Positions 25,971 to 34,902 of a stretch of DNA of 64,000 nucleotides are shown piece after piece. The stretch is from Anaerolineae bacterium. Its GTDB lineage: Bacteria > Chloroflexota > Anaerolineae > Aggregatilineales > Phototrophicaceae. Position 1 is the stretch's first letter. Each line of letters opens with the position of its first letter. The notes below the pieces were generated by a model. That model saw only the letters and a list, made by a program, of their open reading frames with translations. It made no database searches and was not told the DNA's origin. The stretch is from contig JAJEFB010000041.1 of assembly GCA_022820665.1 (NCBI GenBank), forward strand, positions 62,001 to 126,000, written 5' to 3'. Made by a program: the position numbers and the translations under genes.

Positions 25971-27101
25971 GTGTTACGATCTCGACCAATGAGCGAAGAA
26001 GCGCTGAAGAAGACCGACGAGCGTCAACTGACCGCTTCGCAGTGGCAGTTGATCTGGTGGCGCTTTCGCAAGCACCGCGCCGCCATGATCAGCCTGGCTA
26101 TCCTGTTGCTTTTCTACTTTGTCGCGCTATTTGCCGGCTTCTTCGCCCCGCGCGATCCCCTCCGCGTTGACGCGCAATTCGCCCAAGCGCCCCCGCAGCC
26201 CCTGGTTTTCATTGATGACAACGGCTTCCATTTCCCGCCCATCGTTTACGGATACGTCGGCGAGCGCGATCCCAAGACCCTGCGCAAGTTCTACCGCGTC
26301 AGCGCCGACGATCGATACCAACTGCGCTTTTTCGTCCGCGGGGACCCGTACTTGATTCTTGGCTTTATCGAAAGTGACATTCATCTTATCGGCATGGAAG
26401 ATCCAGATCTGCCGCTCTTCCTCCTGGGCACAGACCTGCTCGGGCGCGACATGCTCTCGCGCATCATCTACGGCGGGCAAATCTCGCTGACAGTCGGCTT
26501 GGTCGGCGTCTTCCTGAGCTTGATACTGGGCATCTTGCTCGGCGGCGTCTCGGGCTATTACGGCGGCTGGCTGGATGTCGCGATTCAACGCCTGATCGAG
26601 GTGCTGCGTTCTATCCCGACTATCCCGCTGTGGCTCACGCTCAGCGCCGCCCTGCCCCGCAACCTGACCCAACTGCAGATGTACTTCGGTATCACAATTA
26701 TCTTGTCCTTCATCGGCTGGACCGAGGTGGCGCGCGTCGTCCGCGGCAAGTTCATGTCGCTGCGCAACGAAGACTTTATCCTGGCCGCGCGCACCATCGG
26801 CACGCCGCGCTTCCGTATTATCTATCGGCACATGGTGCCTTCATTCATCAGTCATCTCATCGCCGCGCTGACCCTGGCGCTGCCGATCATGATCCTCAGC
26901 GAAACGGCGCTCAGCTTTCTGGGATTGGGGCTGCGCCCGCCGACCATCAGTTGGGGCACCTTGCTCGACGGCACGCAGAATCTCAACGCCATCGCCTTGA
27001 CGCCCTGGCTGCTGCTGCCGGTAGTGCCCATTATTGTCACGGTGCTGGCTTTCAACTTCGTCGGCGATGGCTTGCGCGATGCCGCCGATCCCTACGCTTA
27101 A
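25971..27101 (+). CDS. Dipeptide-type ABC importer permease (DppC-like)
   Basis: About 376 aa. Membrane segment 1 (FRKHRAAMISLAILLLFYFV) is followed by an external domain of about 90 residues before LGTDLLGRDMLSRIIYGG, the usual DppC signature. Four to five membrane segments follow. EAA loop: NEDFILAARTIGTPRFRIIYRH. The external insertion is longer than in E. coli DppC, a form common in carbohydrate-linked family-5 systems. Two starts are possible: GTG 25971 with GAGGAG 10 bases upstream, or ATG 25989 without a site. Confidence 0.88.
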   Translation: MLRSRPMSEEALKKTDERQLTASQWQLIWWRFRKHRAAMISLAILLLFYFVALFAGFFAPRDPLRVDAQFAQAPPQPLVFIDDNGFHFPPIVYGYVGERDPKTLRKFYRVSADDRYQLRFFVRGDPYLILGFIESDIHLIGMEDPDLPLFLLGTDLLGRDMLSRIIYGGQISLTVGLVGVFLSLILGILLGGVSGYYGGWLDVAIQRLIEVLRSIPTIPLWLTLSAALPRNLTQLQMYFGITIILSFIGWTEVARVVRGKFMSLRNEDFILAARTIGTPRFRIIYRHMVPSFISHLIAALTLALPIMILSETALSFLGLGLRPPTISWGTLLDGTQNLNAIALTPWLLLPVVPIIVTVLAFNFVGDGLRDAADPYA

Positions 27102-27118
27102 ACGAAACGACCTGAACC

Positions 27119-28150
27119 ATGCCCACGCCCAAACCGCTGCTGGAAATCAAAAACCTCAAGATGCACTTTCCCATCAAACGGGGCATCATGGGGCGGACCG
27201 TCGGTCATATCAAAGCCGTTGACGATGTCAGCCTGACTATCGGCGAAGGCGAAGTCGTGGGGTTGGTCGGCGAAAGCGGCTGCGGCAAGTCCACCGTTTC
27301 GCGCTGCATCGTCCGCGCCTACAAACCGACCGCCGGCCAAATCCTGCTATACGATGCGGAAGGCAGCGCGGTAGACCTGGCCAGCATTCCCGAACCGGAC
27401 ATGCTGCCCTATCGCCGTGATATCCAGATGATCTTTCAAGACCCCTTTTCCTCTCTGAACCCGCGCATGACCTTGCGCCAGATTATCGGCGAACCGATGC
27501 GCAACTATCAGATCTGCCGCGGCAAGGAACTCGAAGACCGGGTGGCGCATCTGCTGGAATCCGTCGGGCTGCGGCCAGAGCACATGTCCCGCTATCCACA
27601 CGCCTTCAGCGGCGGCCAACGGCAACGCATCGGCATCGCACGCGCGCTGGCGCTCAACCCGCGTTTGATCATCTGCGACGAACCTGTATCCGCGCTCGAT
27701 GTATCGGTGCAGGCGCAGATCCTCAACCTGCTGCGCGACCTGCAAGCGGAGTTCCGCTACAGCTATCTCTTCATCGCCCACGATCTCAGCGTGGTTGATT
27801 ACATATGCGAGCGCGTCGCCGTCATGTACGTCGGCAAGATCGTCGAAACAGCCGATACCGCCACTATTTTCAGCGACCCTCGCCATCCCTACACCGCTGC
27901 CCTGCGCTCGGCCATCCCGAAATTGAATCCGCGCTTGCGACAACTTCCCGTGCCCCTGGAAGGCGATGTCGCCGACCCTGCCAATACACCCTCCGGCTGC
28001 GTCTTTCATCCGCGCTGTCGCTTCGTCGAGGATCGCTGTCGCCACGAGACGCCGGCAATGAAGCCGACCGCGCCCCGCCACCATGCCCGCTGCCATTTCG
28101 CTGGCGAACTGAATCTTTCCGGACTGTCGGAGCCGGCGGCGACCGCCTGA
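27119..28150 (+). CDS. Dipeptide-type ABC importer ATPase (DppF-like)
   Basis: 343 aa. Walker [11 protein letters not shown]-loop IFQDPFSSLNPRM, signature FSGGQRQRIGIARAL, Walker B LIICDEPVSALD, H-loop IAHDLS. The C-terminal oligopeptide-transporter extension has the Cys-rich pattern CVFHPRCRFVEDRC..HARC, a site reported to hold an iron-sulfur cluster in some DppD/OppD-type ATPases. Normal length, in contrast with the fused ATPase at 58026-60560. It is 17 bases after the permease gene and 5 bases before the partner ATPase gene. Confidence 0.92.
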   Translation: MPTPKPLLEIKNLKMHFPIKRGIMGRTVGHIKAVDDVSLTIGEGEVVGLVGESGCGKSTVSRCIVRAYKPTAGQILLYDAEGSAVDLASIPEPDMLPYRRDIQMIFQDPFSSLNPRMTLRQIIGEPMRNYQICRGKELEDRVAHLLESVGLRPEHMSRYPHAFSGGQRQRIGIARALALNPRLIICDEPVSALDVSVQAQILNLLRDLQAEFRYSYLFIAHDLSVVDYICERVAVMYVGKIVETADTATIFSDPRHPYTAALRSAIPKLNPRLRQLPVPLEGDVADPANTPSGCVFHPRCRFVEDRCRHETPAMKPTAPRHHARCHFAGELNLSGLSEPAATA

Positions 28151-28155
28151 CCGGG

Positions 28156-29190
28156 ATGATTATGGAACCCTTGCTCGAAGTCAAGAATCTCAAGGTGCAT
28201 TTTGCGACCGAAGAAGGCGTCATCGAGGCGGTTCGCGATGTGTCCTTCGAGATCAAGCGCGGCGAGACGGTCGCCATCGTCGGCGAGAGCGGCTGCGGCA
28301 AGTCTGTGATGGCGCGAGCCATCCTGCGCATCGTTCCCGCGCCGGGTCGCATCGTCGAGGGAAAGGTCAGCTATTATCGCGACGAGCGCAACATCAATTT
28401 AACGGCGCTGGAGGAGAAAGGTCCCGAGATTCGCGCTATTCGCGGCGCGGATATCGCCATGATCTTCCAGGAACCGATGGCCACCTTCAGTCCGGTGCAC
28501 ACCATCGGCAATCAAATCAACGAAGCTATCATCTTGCACCAAGGCGGCGACCAAGCCGGCGCGACGGCGCAAACCCTGGACATTCTCAATCGAGTTGGCA
28601 TGCCGCGCCCGTCGCGCATCATCCACCGCTATCCGCATCAATTGAGCGGCGGCATGCTGCAGCGCGCCATGATCGCCATGGCTCTCTCCTGCCGACCGCA
28701 ATTGCTGATCGCCGATGAGCCGACTACCGCGCTGGACGTGACAACGCAAGCGCAAATCCTGCGCCTGCTCTATGACCTGCAACAAGAATTCAATATGGCG
28801 ATTCTCTTCATCACCCACGACCTGAGCGTCGTTTCGCAATTCGCCGACCGCGTTGAGGTCATGTACCTGGGAGAAGTGGTGGAATCGACCGACGTCATCA
28901 CGCTATTCGAGGACCCAAAACATCCCTATACCAGAGCCTTGCTCAATTCGATTCCGCAGACCGGCGCCGGGCGCGGCCAGCGGCTGCAATCGATCGCCGG
29001 CTCCATCCCCAATCCCCTGCATCGTCCTTCCGGCTGCCTGTTCCATCCGCGCTGCGACAGTTTTCAGCCCGGCCTCTGCGATCTGGTTTCGCCCAAGGAG
29101 ATAACCATAGACAGGGACCATCGCGCCCGCTGTATTTTGTACGATGAGCAATACGCCGATAAAGTATCATCTGCAACTTTTGATCAATAA
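28156..29190 (+). CDS. Dipeptide-type ABC importer ATPase (DppD-like)
   Basis: 344 aa. Walker [14 protein letters not shown]-loop [12 protein letters not shown], signature [15 protein letters not shown], Walker [14 protein letters not shown]-loop ITHDLS. The C-terminal extension contains [15 protein letters not shown]. It works as a heterodimer with the preceding ATPase. The ATG at 28156 (or 28162) is the start; the open frame further upstream is shadow. It closes the five-gene transporter operon; the next gene starts 230 bases later. Confidence 0.9.
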   Translation: MIMEPLLEVKNLKVHFATEEGVIEAVRDVSFEIKRGETVAIVGESGCGKSVMARAILRIVPAPGRIVEGKVSYYRDERNINLTALEEKGPEIRAIRGADIAMIFQEPMATFSPVHTIGNQINEAIILHQGGDQAGATAQTLDILNRVGMPRPSRIIHRYPHQLSGGMLQRAMIAMALSCRPQLLIADEPTTALDVTTQAQILRLLYDLQQEFNMAILFITHDLSVVSQFADRVEVMYLGEVVESTDVITLFEDPKHPYTRALLNSIPQTGAGRGQRLQSIAGSIPNPLHRPSGCLFHPRCDSFQPGLCDLVSPKEITIDRDHRARCILYDEQYADKVSSATFDQ

Positions 29191-29295
29191 CAGCCATGCT
29201 GAACAAGTTCTTCTCAGTAGTCTCAATAAAGTAATGCGAAGAAACTGCATTGTAGTGAAAGTTCTGAATTTTAACCAAATCCCGGCAAAAGCGCT

Positions 29296-29338
29296 CCCCT
29301 TCCCTGATGCCTCGGGGAAGGGGCCGGGGGATGGGGTA
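29296..29338 (+). repeat. Dispersed CCCCTTCCC...GGGAAGGGG repeat, compact copy
   Basis: Arms CCCCTTCCC (29296-29304) and GGGAAGGGG (29315-29323) with a 10-base loop, then CCGGGGGATGGGG. The hairpin lies 105 bases after the transporter operon and could terminate it. Other copies are at 16099, 53179 and, degenerate, 47868. Confidence 0.6.
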
Positions 29339-29420
29339 GAATCACGTGGATCGCTTTTTCGCATGACTAACTTGGAACTACTTCGGATCGTCCGCTGCTT
29401 AAGCGAGGAGCCAAAACATA

Positions 29421-30326
29421 ATGAATGATCGATTGGCCGGCATCCTGCCGGTGCTACAAACAGCGCTCGCCGACGATGGCGACTTTGATTTGCCGAGCAT
29501 GGAACGCCAGATCGAATTCTGCCTGCGAGCCGGCGCTGACGGGCTTGTCTTCCCGGTTTTGGGCAGCGAATTCATGTTCCTTTCCGACAAGGAAAGGCGC
29601 GATCTGGTGAGCTTTATCGTCAATCATGCCGCCGGACGCATACCGATCATCGCCGGCGTCGCCGGCCCCTCGGCGGCGATTGCGGTTGAGCAAGCCGCGC
29701 ACGCCGCGCGTGTCGGCGCCGACGCCGTCATCGCCATGCCCCCCTATATCGCCGTCGCGGTGCCCGATCAAATCTTCGCTTATTTCAAGCGGATAGCCGA
29801 GGCGGCGCGGATTCCCGTTATCATCCAGCACGCCCCCCTAGGACCGGGTATGAATGTCGCCTTTCTCAAGCGCCTGCTCGCCGAGGTAGACAATATCAAC
29901 TACATCAAAGAAGAAATGGACCCCAGCGCCCATCACATCAGCGAACTTGTCGCAGCCCGGATTCCCGGCTGTTGGGGCATCTTCGGCGGCGGATTCTGCC
30001 GCTGGATGATGTCGGAGCTTGATCGCGGCGCCACTGGCTTCATGCCTGCGGTGGAGATCGTCGACATCCATGTGCGGATCTGGCGCGCCTGGCAAGCCGG
30101 CGAAAAAGACCGGGCGCGCGAAATCTTCAACCAGATCGCGCCACTGATCTTGTTGACGCAGCAATTGCGCCTGCCGCTCGTCAAAGAGATTCTGCTGCGG
30201 CGCGGCATCTTGAACAGCGCCGCCCTCCGTCAGCCGGGTATTCCCCCCCTTGACGAAGCCGATCATCGCGAACTTGACCAGGCGCTAGCGGCGCTGAGCC
30301 ATCTCTTTATCAGCACAGAATTCTGA
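29421..30326 (+). CDS. DapA/KDG-aldolase family protein (class I lyase)
   Basis: 301 aa TIM-barrel enzyme of the dihydrodipicolinate synthase/N-acetylneuraminate lyase family. The Schiff-base Lys is K163 in INYIKEEMDP. Two usual DHDPS features are absent: the GTTGE loop reads VLGSE (about 47-50) and the Tyr-Asn of YNxP is Gln-His (IIQHAPLG, 136-137). It is therefore not a lysine-pathway DapA but probably an aldolase or dehydratase for a 2-keto-3-deoxy sugar acid. The enolase-superfamily dehydratase starts 9 bases downstream and would make such a compound; with rhamnonate dehydratase in the window, 2-keto-3-deoxy-L-rhamnonate is one candidate. GAGGAG precedes the ATG. Confidence 0.82.
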   Translation: MNDRLAGILPVLQTALADDGDFDLPSMERQIEFCLRAGADGLVFPVLGSEFMFLSDKERRDLVSFIVNHAAGRIPIIAGVAGPSAAIAVEQAAHAARVGADAVIAMPPYIAVAVPDQIFAYFKRIAEAARIPVIIQHAPLGPGMNVAFLKRLLAEVDNINYIKEEMDPSAHHISELVAARIPGCWGIFGGGFCRWMMSELDRGATGFMPAVEIVDIHVRIWRAWQAGEKDRAREIFNQIAPLILLTQQLRLPLVKEILLRRGILNSAALRQPGIPPLDEADHRELDQALAALSHLFISTEF

Positions 30327-30335
30327 GGTGAGGCA

Positions 30336-31541
30336 ATGAAGATCACGGAACTTCGAGCGGTCAATGTCGATCTGCCAAAGCCCGCGCCCAAGACCAAAGC
30401 GCGTCGCCCATCCTGGAGCAAGACGACCCCCGTCGCCATGCCCATCAGCAAATATCGCGAAGAGTTTTACGGCCAGCCCGGCACCTATCCCGGCAATCAA
30501 GGCGGCGCGGTCTGGGCGCAGGTGACGGCGGAAGATGGTACCTGGGGCTTGGGACGCAGTTATTTTGGGCGACCCACCGCCGCCATCATCGACGATATTT
30601 ACGCGCCCTTGTTGATCGGCCGCGACCCCTTCGCTATCGAGCACCTGAACGACCTGATGTGGCGCGCTACACAGCGCGTCGGCAGCGCGGGCCATGCCGA
30701 TGTCGCGCGCAGCGCCGTCGATCTGGCGCTCTGGGATCTGAAAGGCAAATTGCTGGGTCAACCCGTCTACCGACTTATCGGCGGGCCCAGCCGCGACGCC
30801 ATCCCGCTTTACGCCACCGGCGACGATATCGATTGGGCGCAGGAACTTGGCTTCGAGCGCTTCAAGCTCACCAATCAGGCGCACTACGAGATGGGCATCG
30901 CCGCGCTCAACCAGATGGAAGGCAAAGTCGCCAGCACCCGCGAAACAATCGGGGACGAAGCCGAACTGATGATCAACCCGGTCATGGCTTACAACTTGAC
31001 TTTCGCCGTGCAAATGGCCGAGCGGCTGCGCCCCTATCATCTGCGCTGGATGGAAGAGCCCCTGATTCCGCCCGACCTGGAAGGCCACATCGCCCTAAAA
31101 CAAGCCCTGCCCTGGATGCCTATCGCCACCGGCGAAGATCACCACGGGCGCCACGCCTTCCGTCAATTGATCGAAAACCGCGCCGTCGACGTCGTGCAGC
31201 CGGATATCAGTTGGTGCGGCGGATTGACCGAGGCGCTCAAGATTTACACGATCGCGGAAGCCGCGGGCATTCCCACAATTTTGCACGGCGGATGCAATTC
31301 GCCCTTCGGGCAGCATTTCTCGCTGGCTATGCCGGAATCGCCCTTCGCCGAGTACTGGCTGGGTACCGACCCGGGCATACCGCTGGCGGAACTGCGGCCC
31401 ATCCCAGGCATGGCGATGCCAGCCGACGGCCAACTGACGCCCAACGACGCGCCCGGCTTTGGCATGGACATCAAAGCTGACTGGATCCGTCCCTATTCAG
31501 GTCCGGCCGAAGTCGACGTCACCCTGCGGACCTACGGCTAG
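30336..31541 (+). CDS. Enolase-superfamily sugar-acid dehydratase with Asn at the first metal site
   Basis: 401 aa, mandelate racemase/muconate lactonising enzyme family, nearest in pattern to rhamnonate dehydratases. The C-terminal barrel has E240 (LRWMEEPLIPP), E267 (ATGEDHHGRH) and the catalytic His H317 (TILHGGCNSPFG), preceded by VVQPDISWCGGLTEA. The first Mg ligand, normally Asp (D216 in the rhamnonate dehydratase at 36211), is N214 here (LMINPVMAYN). Glucarate dehydratase-type enzymes use Asn at another ligand position, so activity is possible, but the change is notable. The substrate is unknown; dehydration of a deoxy-aldonic acid to its 2-keto-3-deoxy form is inferred from the paired DapA-family gene. 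Confidence 0.83.
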   Translation: MKITELRAVNVDLPKPAPKTKARRPSWSKTTPVAMPISKYREEFYGQPGTYPGNQGGAVWAQVTAEDGTWGLGRSYFGRPTAAIIDDIYAPLLIGRDPFAIEHLNDLMWRATQRVGSAGHADVARSAVDLALWDLKGKLLGQPVYRLIGGPSRDAIPLYATGDDIDWAQELGFERFKLTNQAHYEMGIAALNQMEGKVASTRETIGDEAELMINPVMAYNLTFAVQMAERLRPYHLRWMEEPLIPPDLEGHIALKQALPWMPIATGEDHHGRHAFRQLIENRAVDVVQPDISWCGGLTEALKIYTIAEAAGIPTILHGGCNSPFGQHFSLAMPESPFAEYWLGTDPGIPLAELRPIPGMAMPADGQLTPNDAPGFGMDIKADWIRPYSGPAEVDVTLRTYG

Positions 31542-31549
31542 CACTACCG

Positions 31550-31729
31550 CTGCAAGGCTTGTCCGGTAACTCAACTTGTGGTGAACAAAATGGACGCGAA
31601 CATTCGTCCCACAGAAAATGACACCATTCGGCGATCCAAACCACACAATACGAACGAGCAATGTAGGGGCGACCCATTGGGTCGCCCGAAAACAACTGCA
31701 AACGCCACAACACCGGACAAGCCTTGCAG
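31550..31729. mobile_element. 180-base MITE-like element with perfect 18-base inverted termini
   Basis: CTGCAAGGCTTGTCCGGT at 31550-31567 and its exact reverse complement at 31712-31729. No ORF. The interior has GTGAACAAAATGGACGCGAA, ACCACACAATACGAAC and the GTAGGGGCGACCC palindrome (31662-31688). Partial copies lie at 33728-33797 and 47658-47754. The right end forms the first bases of AGGAG, the ribosome-binding site of the next gene (ATG 31739). Confidence 0.78.
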
Positions 31730-31738
31730 GAGAAGCTA

Positions 31739-32854
31739 ATGAGCGAAAAAGCCAGCGTCGCCATCGTTGGAAGCGGCTGGTGGGCCACTGCCAATCACCT
31801 GCCCGCCCTGGTCAACCGCGCCGATATCCAGGTCGGCGCCATCTGCGACATCAACGAAGCCAAAGCCCAGGCTGCGGCGGATTTCTTCAACGTGAACGCA
31901 ACTTATACCGACCTCGCCAGCATGCTGCGCGAAACTCAGCTTGACGCCGCTGTCGTGGCGACCAACCACGCCGCCCACTACGACGCCGCGCGCCAATGCC
32001 TGGAAGCGGGACTGCATGTCTTCATCGAGAAACCTATGACCCTCTTCGCCGTCGAAGCCCGGCATCTGGTGCGGCTTGCCAGGCAGCAAGGCAAACAGAT
32101 CGTCATGGGTTACAACCACACCTACAGACCCTGCACCCTGCGCGCCCGCGAACTCATCCAAAGCGGCGAACTGGGCGCGATTCAATATCTGGACGCGCAA
32201 TTCTCGCGGCCCGTGTCTCAATTGCTGGCTGGCGTCGACAACGTAACGATTGGCAACCTGCATCGCCCGGGCGATGTCTACGGCGATCCCGCCCGTTCCG
32301 GCGGCGGGCACGGTCAGTTGCAGTTGACGCACATGGCTGGCATGCTCTTTTTCACGACCGAAATGCGTGTCCGTCGAGTGCAAGCGCGTATGGCGCGTCA
32401 CGGGCTGGCGGTCGATCTCGTTGTCGCCTGCGCCGTCGAGTTCGAGAACGGCGCCCTGGGCACCGTCGGCGGCACCGGGCATGTCAGTGGCGGCGGCCAA
32501 AGCACGCGCCTGACCATCTTCTGCGAGAAGGGCTGGCTGGATATCGACGATACCGCCGGCACGCTGCATGTCGAACGTGAAGATGGTTCAAAAGAGTTCC
32601 TGGATGCCGGCTCGGACGCCGATGAAGCGGAAAAACGCTACTTCTACGGTCCTATTCACAATTTCGCCGATGTCATCACCGGGCAAGCCGAAAACCACTG
32701 TTCCGGTCATATCGGCTGGCGCGCGGTGGAATTGCTGGACGCCGCCTACCGCTCGGCAGCGCGGGCCGGCGGCGCGGTTTTACTGGATGAACTGTATGAG
32801 GACGAGCCGCTCGGCGGCAGCGAAAAGATTTGTTCCGCTCACGCAAAGAAATAA
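31739..32854 (+). CDS. Gfo/Idh/MocA-family oxidoreductase
   Basis: NAD(P)-dependent sugar or polyol dehydrogenase, 371 aa. N-terminal Rossmann motif VAIVGSGWWATANH, catalytic-Lys motif HVFIEKPM, then the alpha/beta C-terminal domain. AGGAG 6 bases before the ATG at 31739 straddles the end of the upstream 180-base element. The last residues (KICSAHAKK) are encoded by sequence related to a dispersed repeat (32830-32889), so the native C-terminus may have been replaced. It could oxidise the sugar before the lactonase and dehydratase steps, but the substrate is unknown. Confidence 0.88.
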   Translation: MSEKASVAIVGSGWWATANHLPALVNRADIQVGAICDINEAKAQAAADFFNVNATYTDLASMLRETQLDAAVVATNHAAHYDAARQCLEAGLHVFIEKPMTLFAVEARHLVRLARQQGKQIVMGYNHTYRPCTLRARELIQSGELGAIQYLDAQFSRPVSQLLAGVDNVTIGNLHRPGDVYGDPARSGGGHGQLQLTHMAGMLFFTTEMRVRRVQARMARHGLAVDLVVACAVEFENGALGTVGGTGHVSGGGQSTRLTIFCEKGWLDIDDTAGTLHVEREDGSKEFLDAGSDADEAEKRYFYGPIHNFADVITGQAENHCSGHIGWRAVELLDAAYRSAARAGGAVLLDELYEDEPLGGSEKICSAHAKK

Positions 32855-32889
32855 GCCCGCTTGTCGCATGAGCGCCGCGATTTACATAA
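32830..32889 (-). repeat. Dispersed palindromic repeat, copy 2, overlapping a gene end
   Basis: GTTCCGCTCACGCAAAGAAATAAGC followed by TTGTCGCATGAGCGCCGCGA and TTTACATAA is the reverse complement of the 40083-40160 copy with few changes. It covers the last codons of the oxidoreductase gene and reaches the GGAGG of the next gene. Confidence 0.6.
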
Positions 32890-32898
32890 GGAGGTATC

Positions 32899-33729
32899 AT
32901 GATCTTTGACTCCCACTGCCACGCCTGGCAGACCTGGCCCTACGACCCGGCCGTGCCCGACCGCGCAACCCGTGGCAGCATCGAGCAGTTGGCTTATGAG
33001 ATGGATAGCAACGGCGTCGACAAGGCGCTAATCGTCTGCGCAGAGATCCAGGGCAACCCCGACAACAATCAATACGTCCACCAGAAATCTCAAGCCTATG
33101 GCGATCGCTTCGCCTACGTCGTCGATGTCGACAGCCGCTGGAAGGACAGCTATCACAGCGATGGCGCTGCGGAACGCTTGGAGAGCGCGGTCCAACGCTG
33201 GAATCCCGTCGGTTTCACGCATTATCTGCTGGATGACGCCGACGAAGGCGCCTGGCTGCATTCCCAAGCTGGAATCGCTTTCTTTGAGCTCGCGTCGAGT
33301 CTTGGCTTGATCGCCAGCATCCATTGCCTGCCGCAGCACCAAGCGCACATCCGCAAGCTGGCGGCGCTATTCCCCGGGCTGACGATCCTGATTCATCACA
33401 TGGGGCATCCCAAGGTCATCAAGCCGGAGACGCAGGCGGAAGTGCTCGCCACGGCCACATGCGACAACGTCTATATCAAGGTGTCCGGCTTTTACAATGG
33501 CACTACGAAGCCCAAGTGGGATTATCCCCTGGCGGACGTGCAGCCGATCCTGCAAGGCATTTACCGGCGCTACGGGGCGGATCGCCTGCTTTGGGGTTCG
33601 GATTATCCCGTCTGCCGCTGGTTTTACAGCCATCGCCATGCCATCGAGATCGTCCGTCATCATTGCCGCTTCATCCCTTCAGCCGATATGGACAAAATCA
33701 TGGGAAAAAACCTGGCAAGCATCCTCTAA
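32899..33729 (+). CDS. Amidohydrolase-2 family (COG3618-like) hydrolase, possible sugar lactonase
   Basis: 276 aa metal-dependent TIM-barrel hydrolase. The N-terminal metal motif is FDSHCHAW (HxH), with His residues in SIHCLPQHQ and ILIHHMGHP and the terminal Asp in LLWGSDYPVCRW. Members include L-rhamnono- and L-fucono-lactonases, which open the lactone formed by the sugar dehydrogenase. The upstream oxidoreductase and the two dehydratases support this role. AAGGAGG stands at ideal distance from the ATG. Decarboxylase members share the same fold, so the reaction is inferred. Confidence 0.82.
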   Translation: MIFDSHCHAWQTWPYDPAVPDRATRGSIEQLAYEMDSNGVDKALIVCAEIQGNPDNNQYVHQKSQAYGDRFAYVVDVDSRWKDSYHSDGAAERLESAVQRWNPVGFTHYLLDDADEGAWLHSQAGIAFFELASSLGLIASIHCLPQHQAHIRKLAALFPGLTILIHHMGHPKVIKPETQAEVLATATCDNVYIKVSGFYNGTTKPKWDYPLADVQPILQGIYRRYGADRLLWGSDYPVCRWFYSHRHAIEIVRHHCRFIPSADMDKIMGKNLASIL

Positions 33730-33797
33730 GGCTTGTCCTGCACTCAATTTGCGCTGAACAAGACGGACGCAAATACCTGCCCGACAGCAAGAAAATT
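33728..33797. repeat. Left part of the 180-base element family
   Basis: AAGGCTTGTCCTGCACTCAA then CTGAACAAGACGGACGCAAA and CCGACAGCAAGAAAAT match the left half of 31550-31729 and the copy at 47658. No right terminus is seen. It begins inside the stop codon of the preceding amidohydrolase gene. The rest of the gap to 34013 holds another dispersed motif (GGCGGTCAGTGTCTACGCG at 33865-33883). Confidence 0.55.
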
Positions 33798-34013
33798 GTA
33801 CGGGCGAGCGATCTGCTGTGTCTACGTGCAGCGGTGGCTCACCCAGATCATAACCCTCTGTGCCCTCTGCGCCGGCGGTCAGTGTCTACGCGACCTCTGT
33901 GGTGAATCCCCCCGCATGGATACGCTTCGAGCATTAAAGGACATATATGCGCGATTTCGCGCCACAATTGAGGTACAATGCAAGCGCTCTGAAGGGAGAA
34001 TTGGAAGACATTC

Positions 34014-34901
34014 ATGATCGTCGATGTGCATTCGCATACGCCCCAATATCGCGGCGCGGTGCCGCCGGAGCGCCGCAAAATCAATCCCGCCTGGCGGCCC
34101 GACCGCGCGGTCAGTTCCGTTTACAACTGGCAAGAGTACCTGGATGACCAGAGCCCGGCCGATATCACCATCGTCTTCGGCGTCGCCTGGCACCCGGGCG
34201 ACAGCACCGGCGGCGTCAACGGCGTCGACGAGTCATCCGACATGTCCGGCAATGTCAATGACAAAACCGCCGCTTTTGCGCAAGCCTACCCGGACCGCTT
34301 AATCGGCTTCATGTCCCTGCACCCGCACGACCCGCGCGCGCTCGAAGAACTGGAACGCTGCAAGGACGACCTCGGCTTGCGCGGCATCAAACTGGGCGCG
34401 AATTATCAGATCTTTCATCCGCTGGAATCGCGTGCCCTGGCCATCTATGAGCAAGCGCAGAAATACGGCTTGCCGATCTTGTTTCATCAAGGCACATCGC
34501 CCGTGCGCATGGCGCCGATACGCTATGCCCATCCCCTGCTGATGGACGAAGTCGCCATGCGCTATCCCGATCTCAAGATCATCATGGCGCACCTGGGCCA
34601 TCCCTGGACCGTGGACACCGCCGTCGTCGTCCGCAAGCACCCGAACGTCTATGCCGATATTTCCGGCTTGTTTTACCGGGCTTTTGGCTTCTACGAAGCC
34701 ATGATCAAAGCGACCGAGTGGAACGTTCTGGACAAGCTGCTCTTCGCCTCCGACTATCCTGTAACCACCGCAGCGGAAACTTTTGAATCTTTATACAAGG
34801 TCAACAGAATTGTCGCAGGAACGAACTTTCCCAGAGTTCCGGAAGACAAACTGGAAGCCATCATTTATCGCGATTCGCTAGCGCTTTTGGGGTTGAGCTA
34901 A
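34014..34901 (+). CDS. Amidohydrolase-2 family hydrolase
   Basis: 295 aa. Metal motif VDVHSHTPQ (HxH), His in LPILFHQGTS, Lys in LRGIKLGANYQ, MAHLGHPW and the terminal Asp in LLFASDYPVTT. It has an N-terminal insertion with VFGVAWHPGD and ESSDMSGNVNDKTAAFA. Either a lactonase or a decarboxylase of the ACMSD/gamma-resorcylate type; the operon with an aminotransferase (1-base gap) does not decide. It is a different subfamily from the amidohydrolase at 32899 (little shared beyond the motifs). Confidence 0.8.
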   Translation: MIVDVHSHTPQYRGAVPPERRKINPAWRPDRAVSSVYNWQEYLDDQSPADITIVFGVAWHPGDSTGGVNGVDESSDMSGNVNDKTAAFAQAYPDRLIGFMSLHPHDPRALEELERCKDDLGLRGIKLGANYQIFHPLESRALAIYEQAQKYGLPILFHQGTSPVRMAPIRYAHPLLMDEVAMRYPDLKIIMAHLGHPWTVDTAVVVRKHPNVYADISGLFYRAFGFYEAMIKATEWNVLDKLLFASDYPVTTAAETFESLYKVNRIVAGTNFPRVPEDKLEAIIYRDSLALLGLS

Positions 34902-34902
34902 G

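Noticed and set aside
27805..28155. Extension of the DppD-like ATPase frame upstream
   Set aside because: It overlaps the DppF-like gene out of frame and has no ATPase similarity.
31550..31729. Riboswitch or leader RNA upstream of the oxidoreductase
   Set aside because: Perfect 18-base termini and related partial copies elsewhere indicate a dispersed element rather than a gene-specific RNA.
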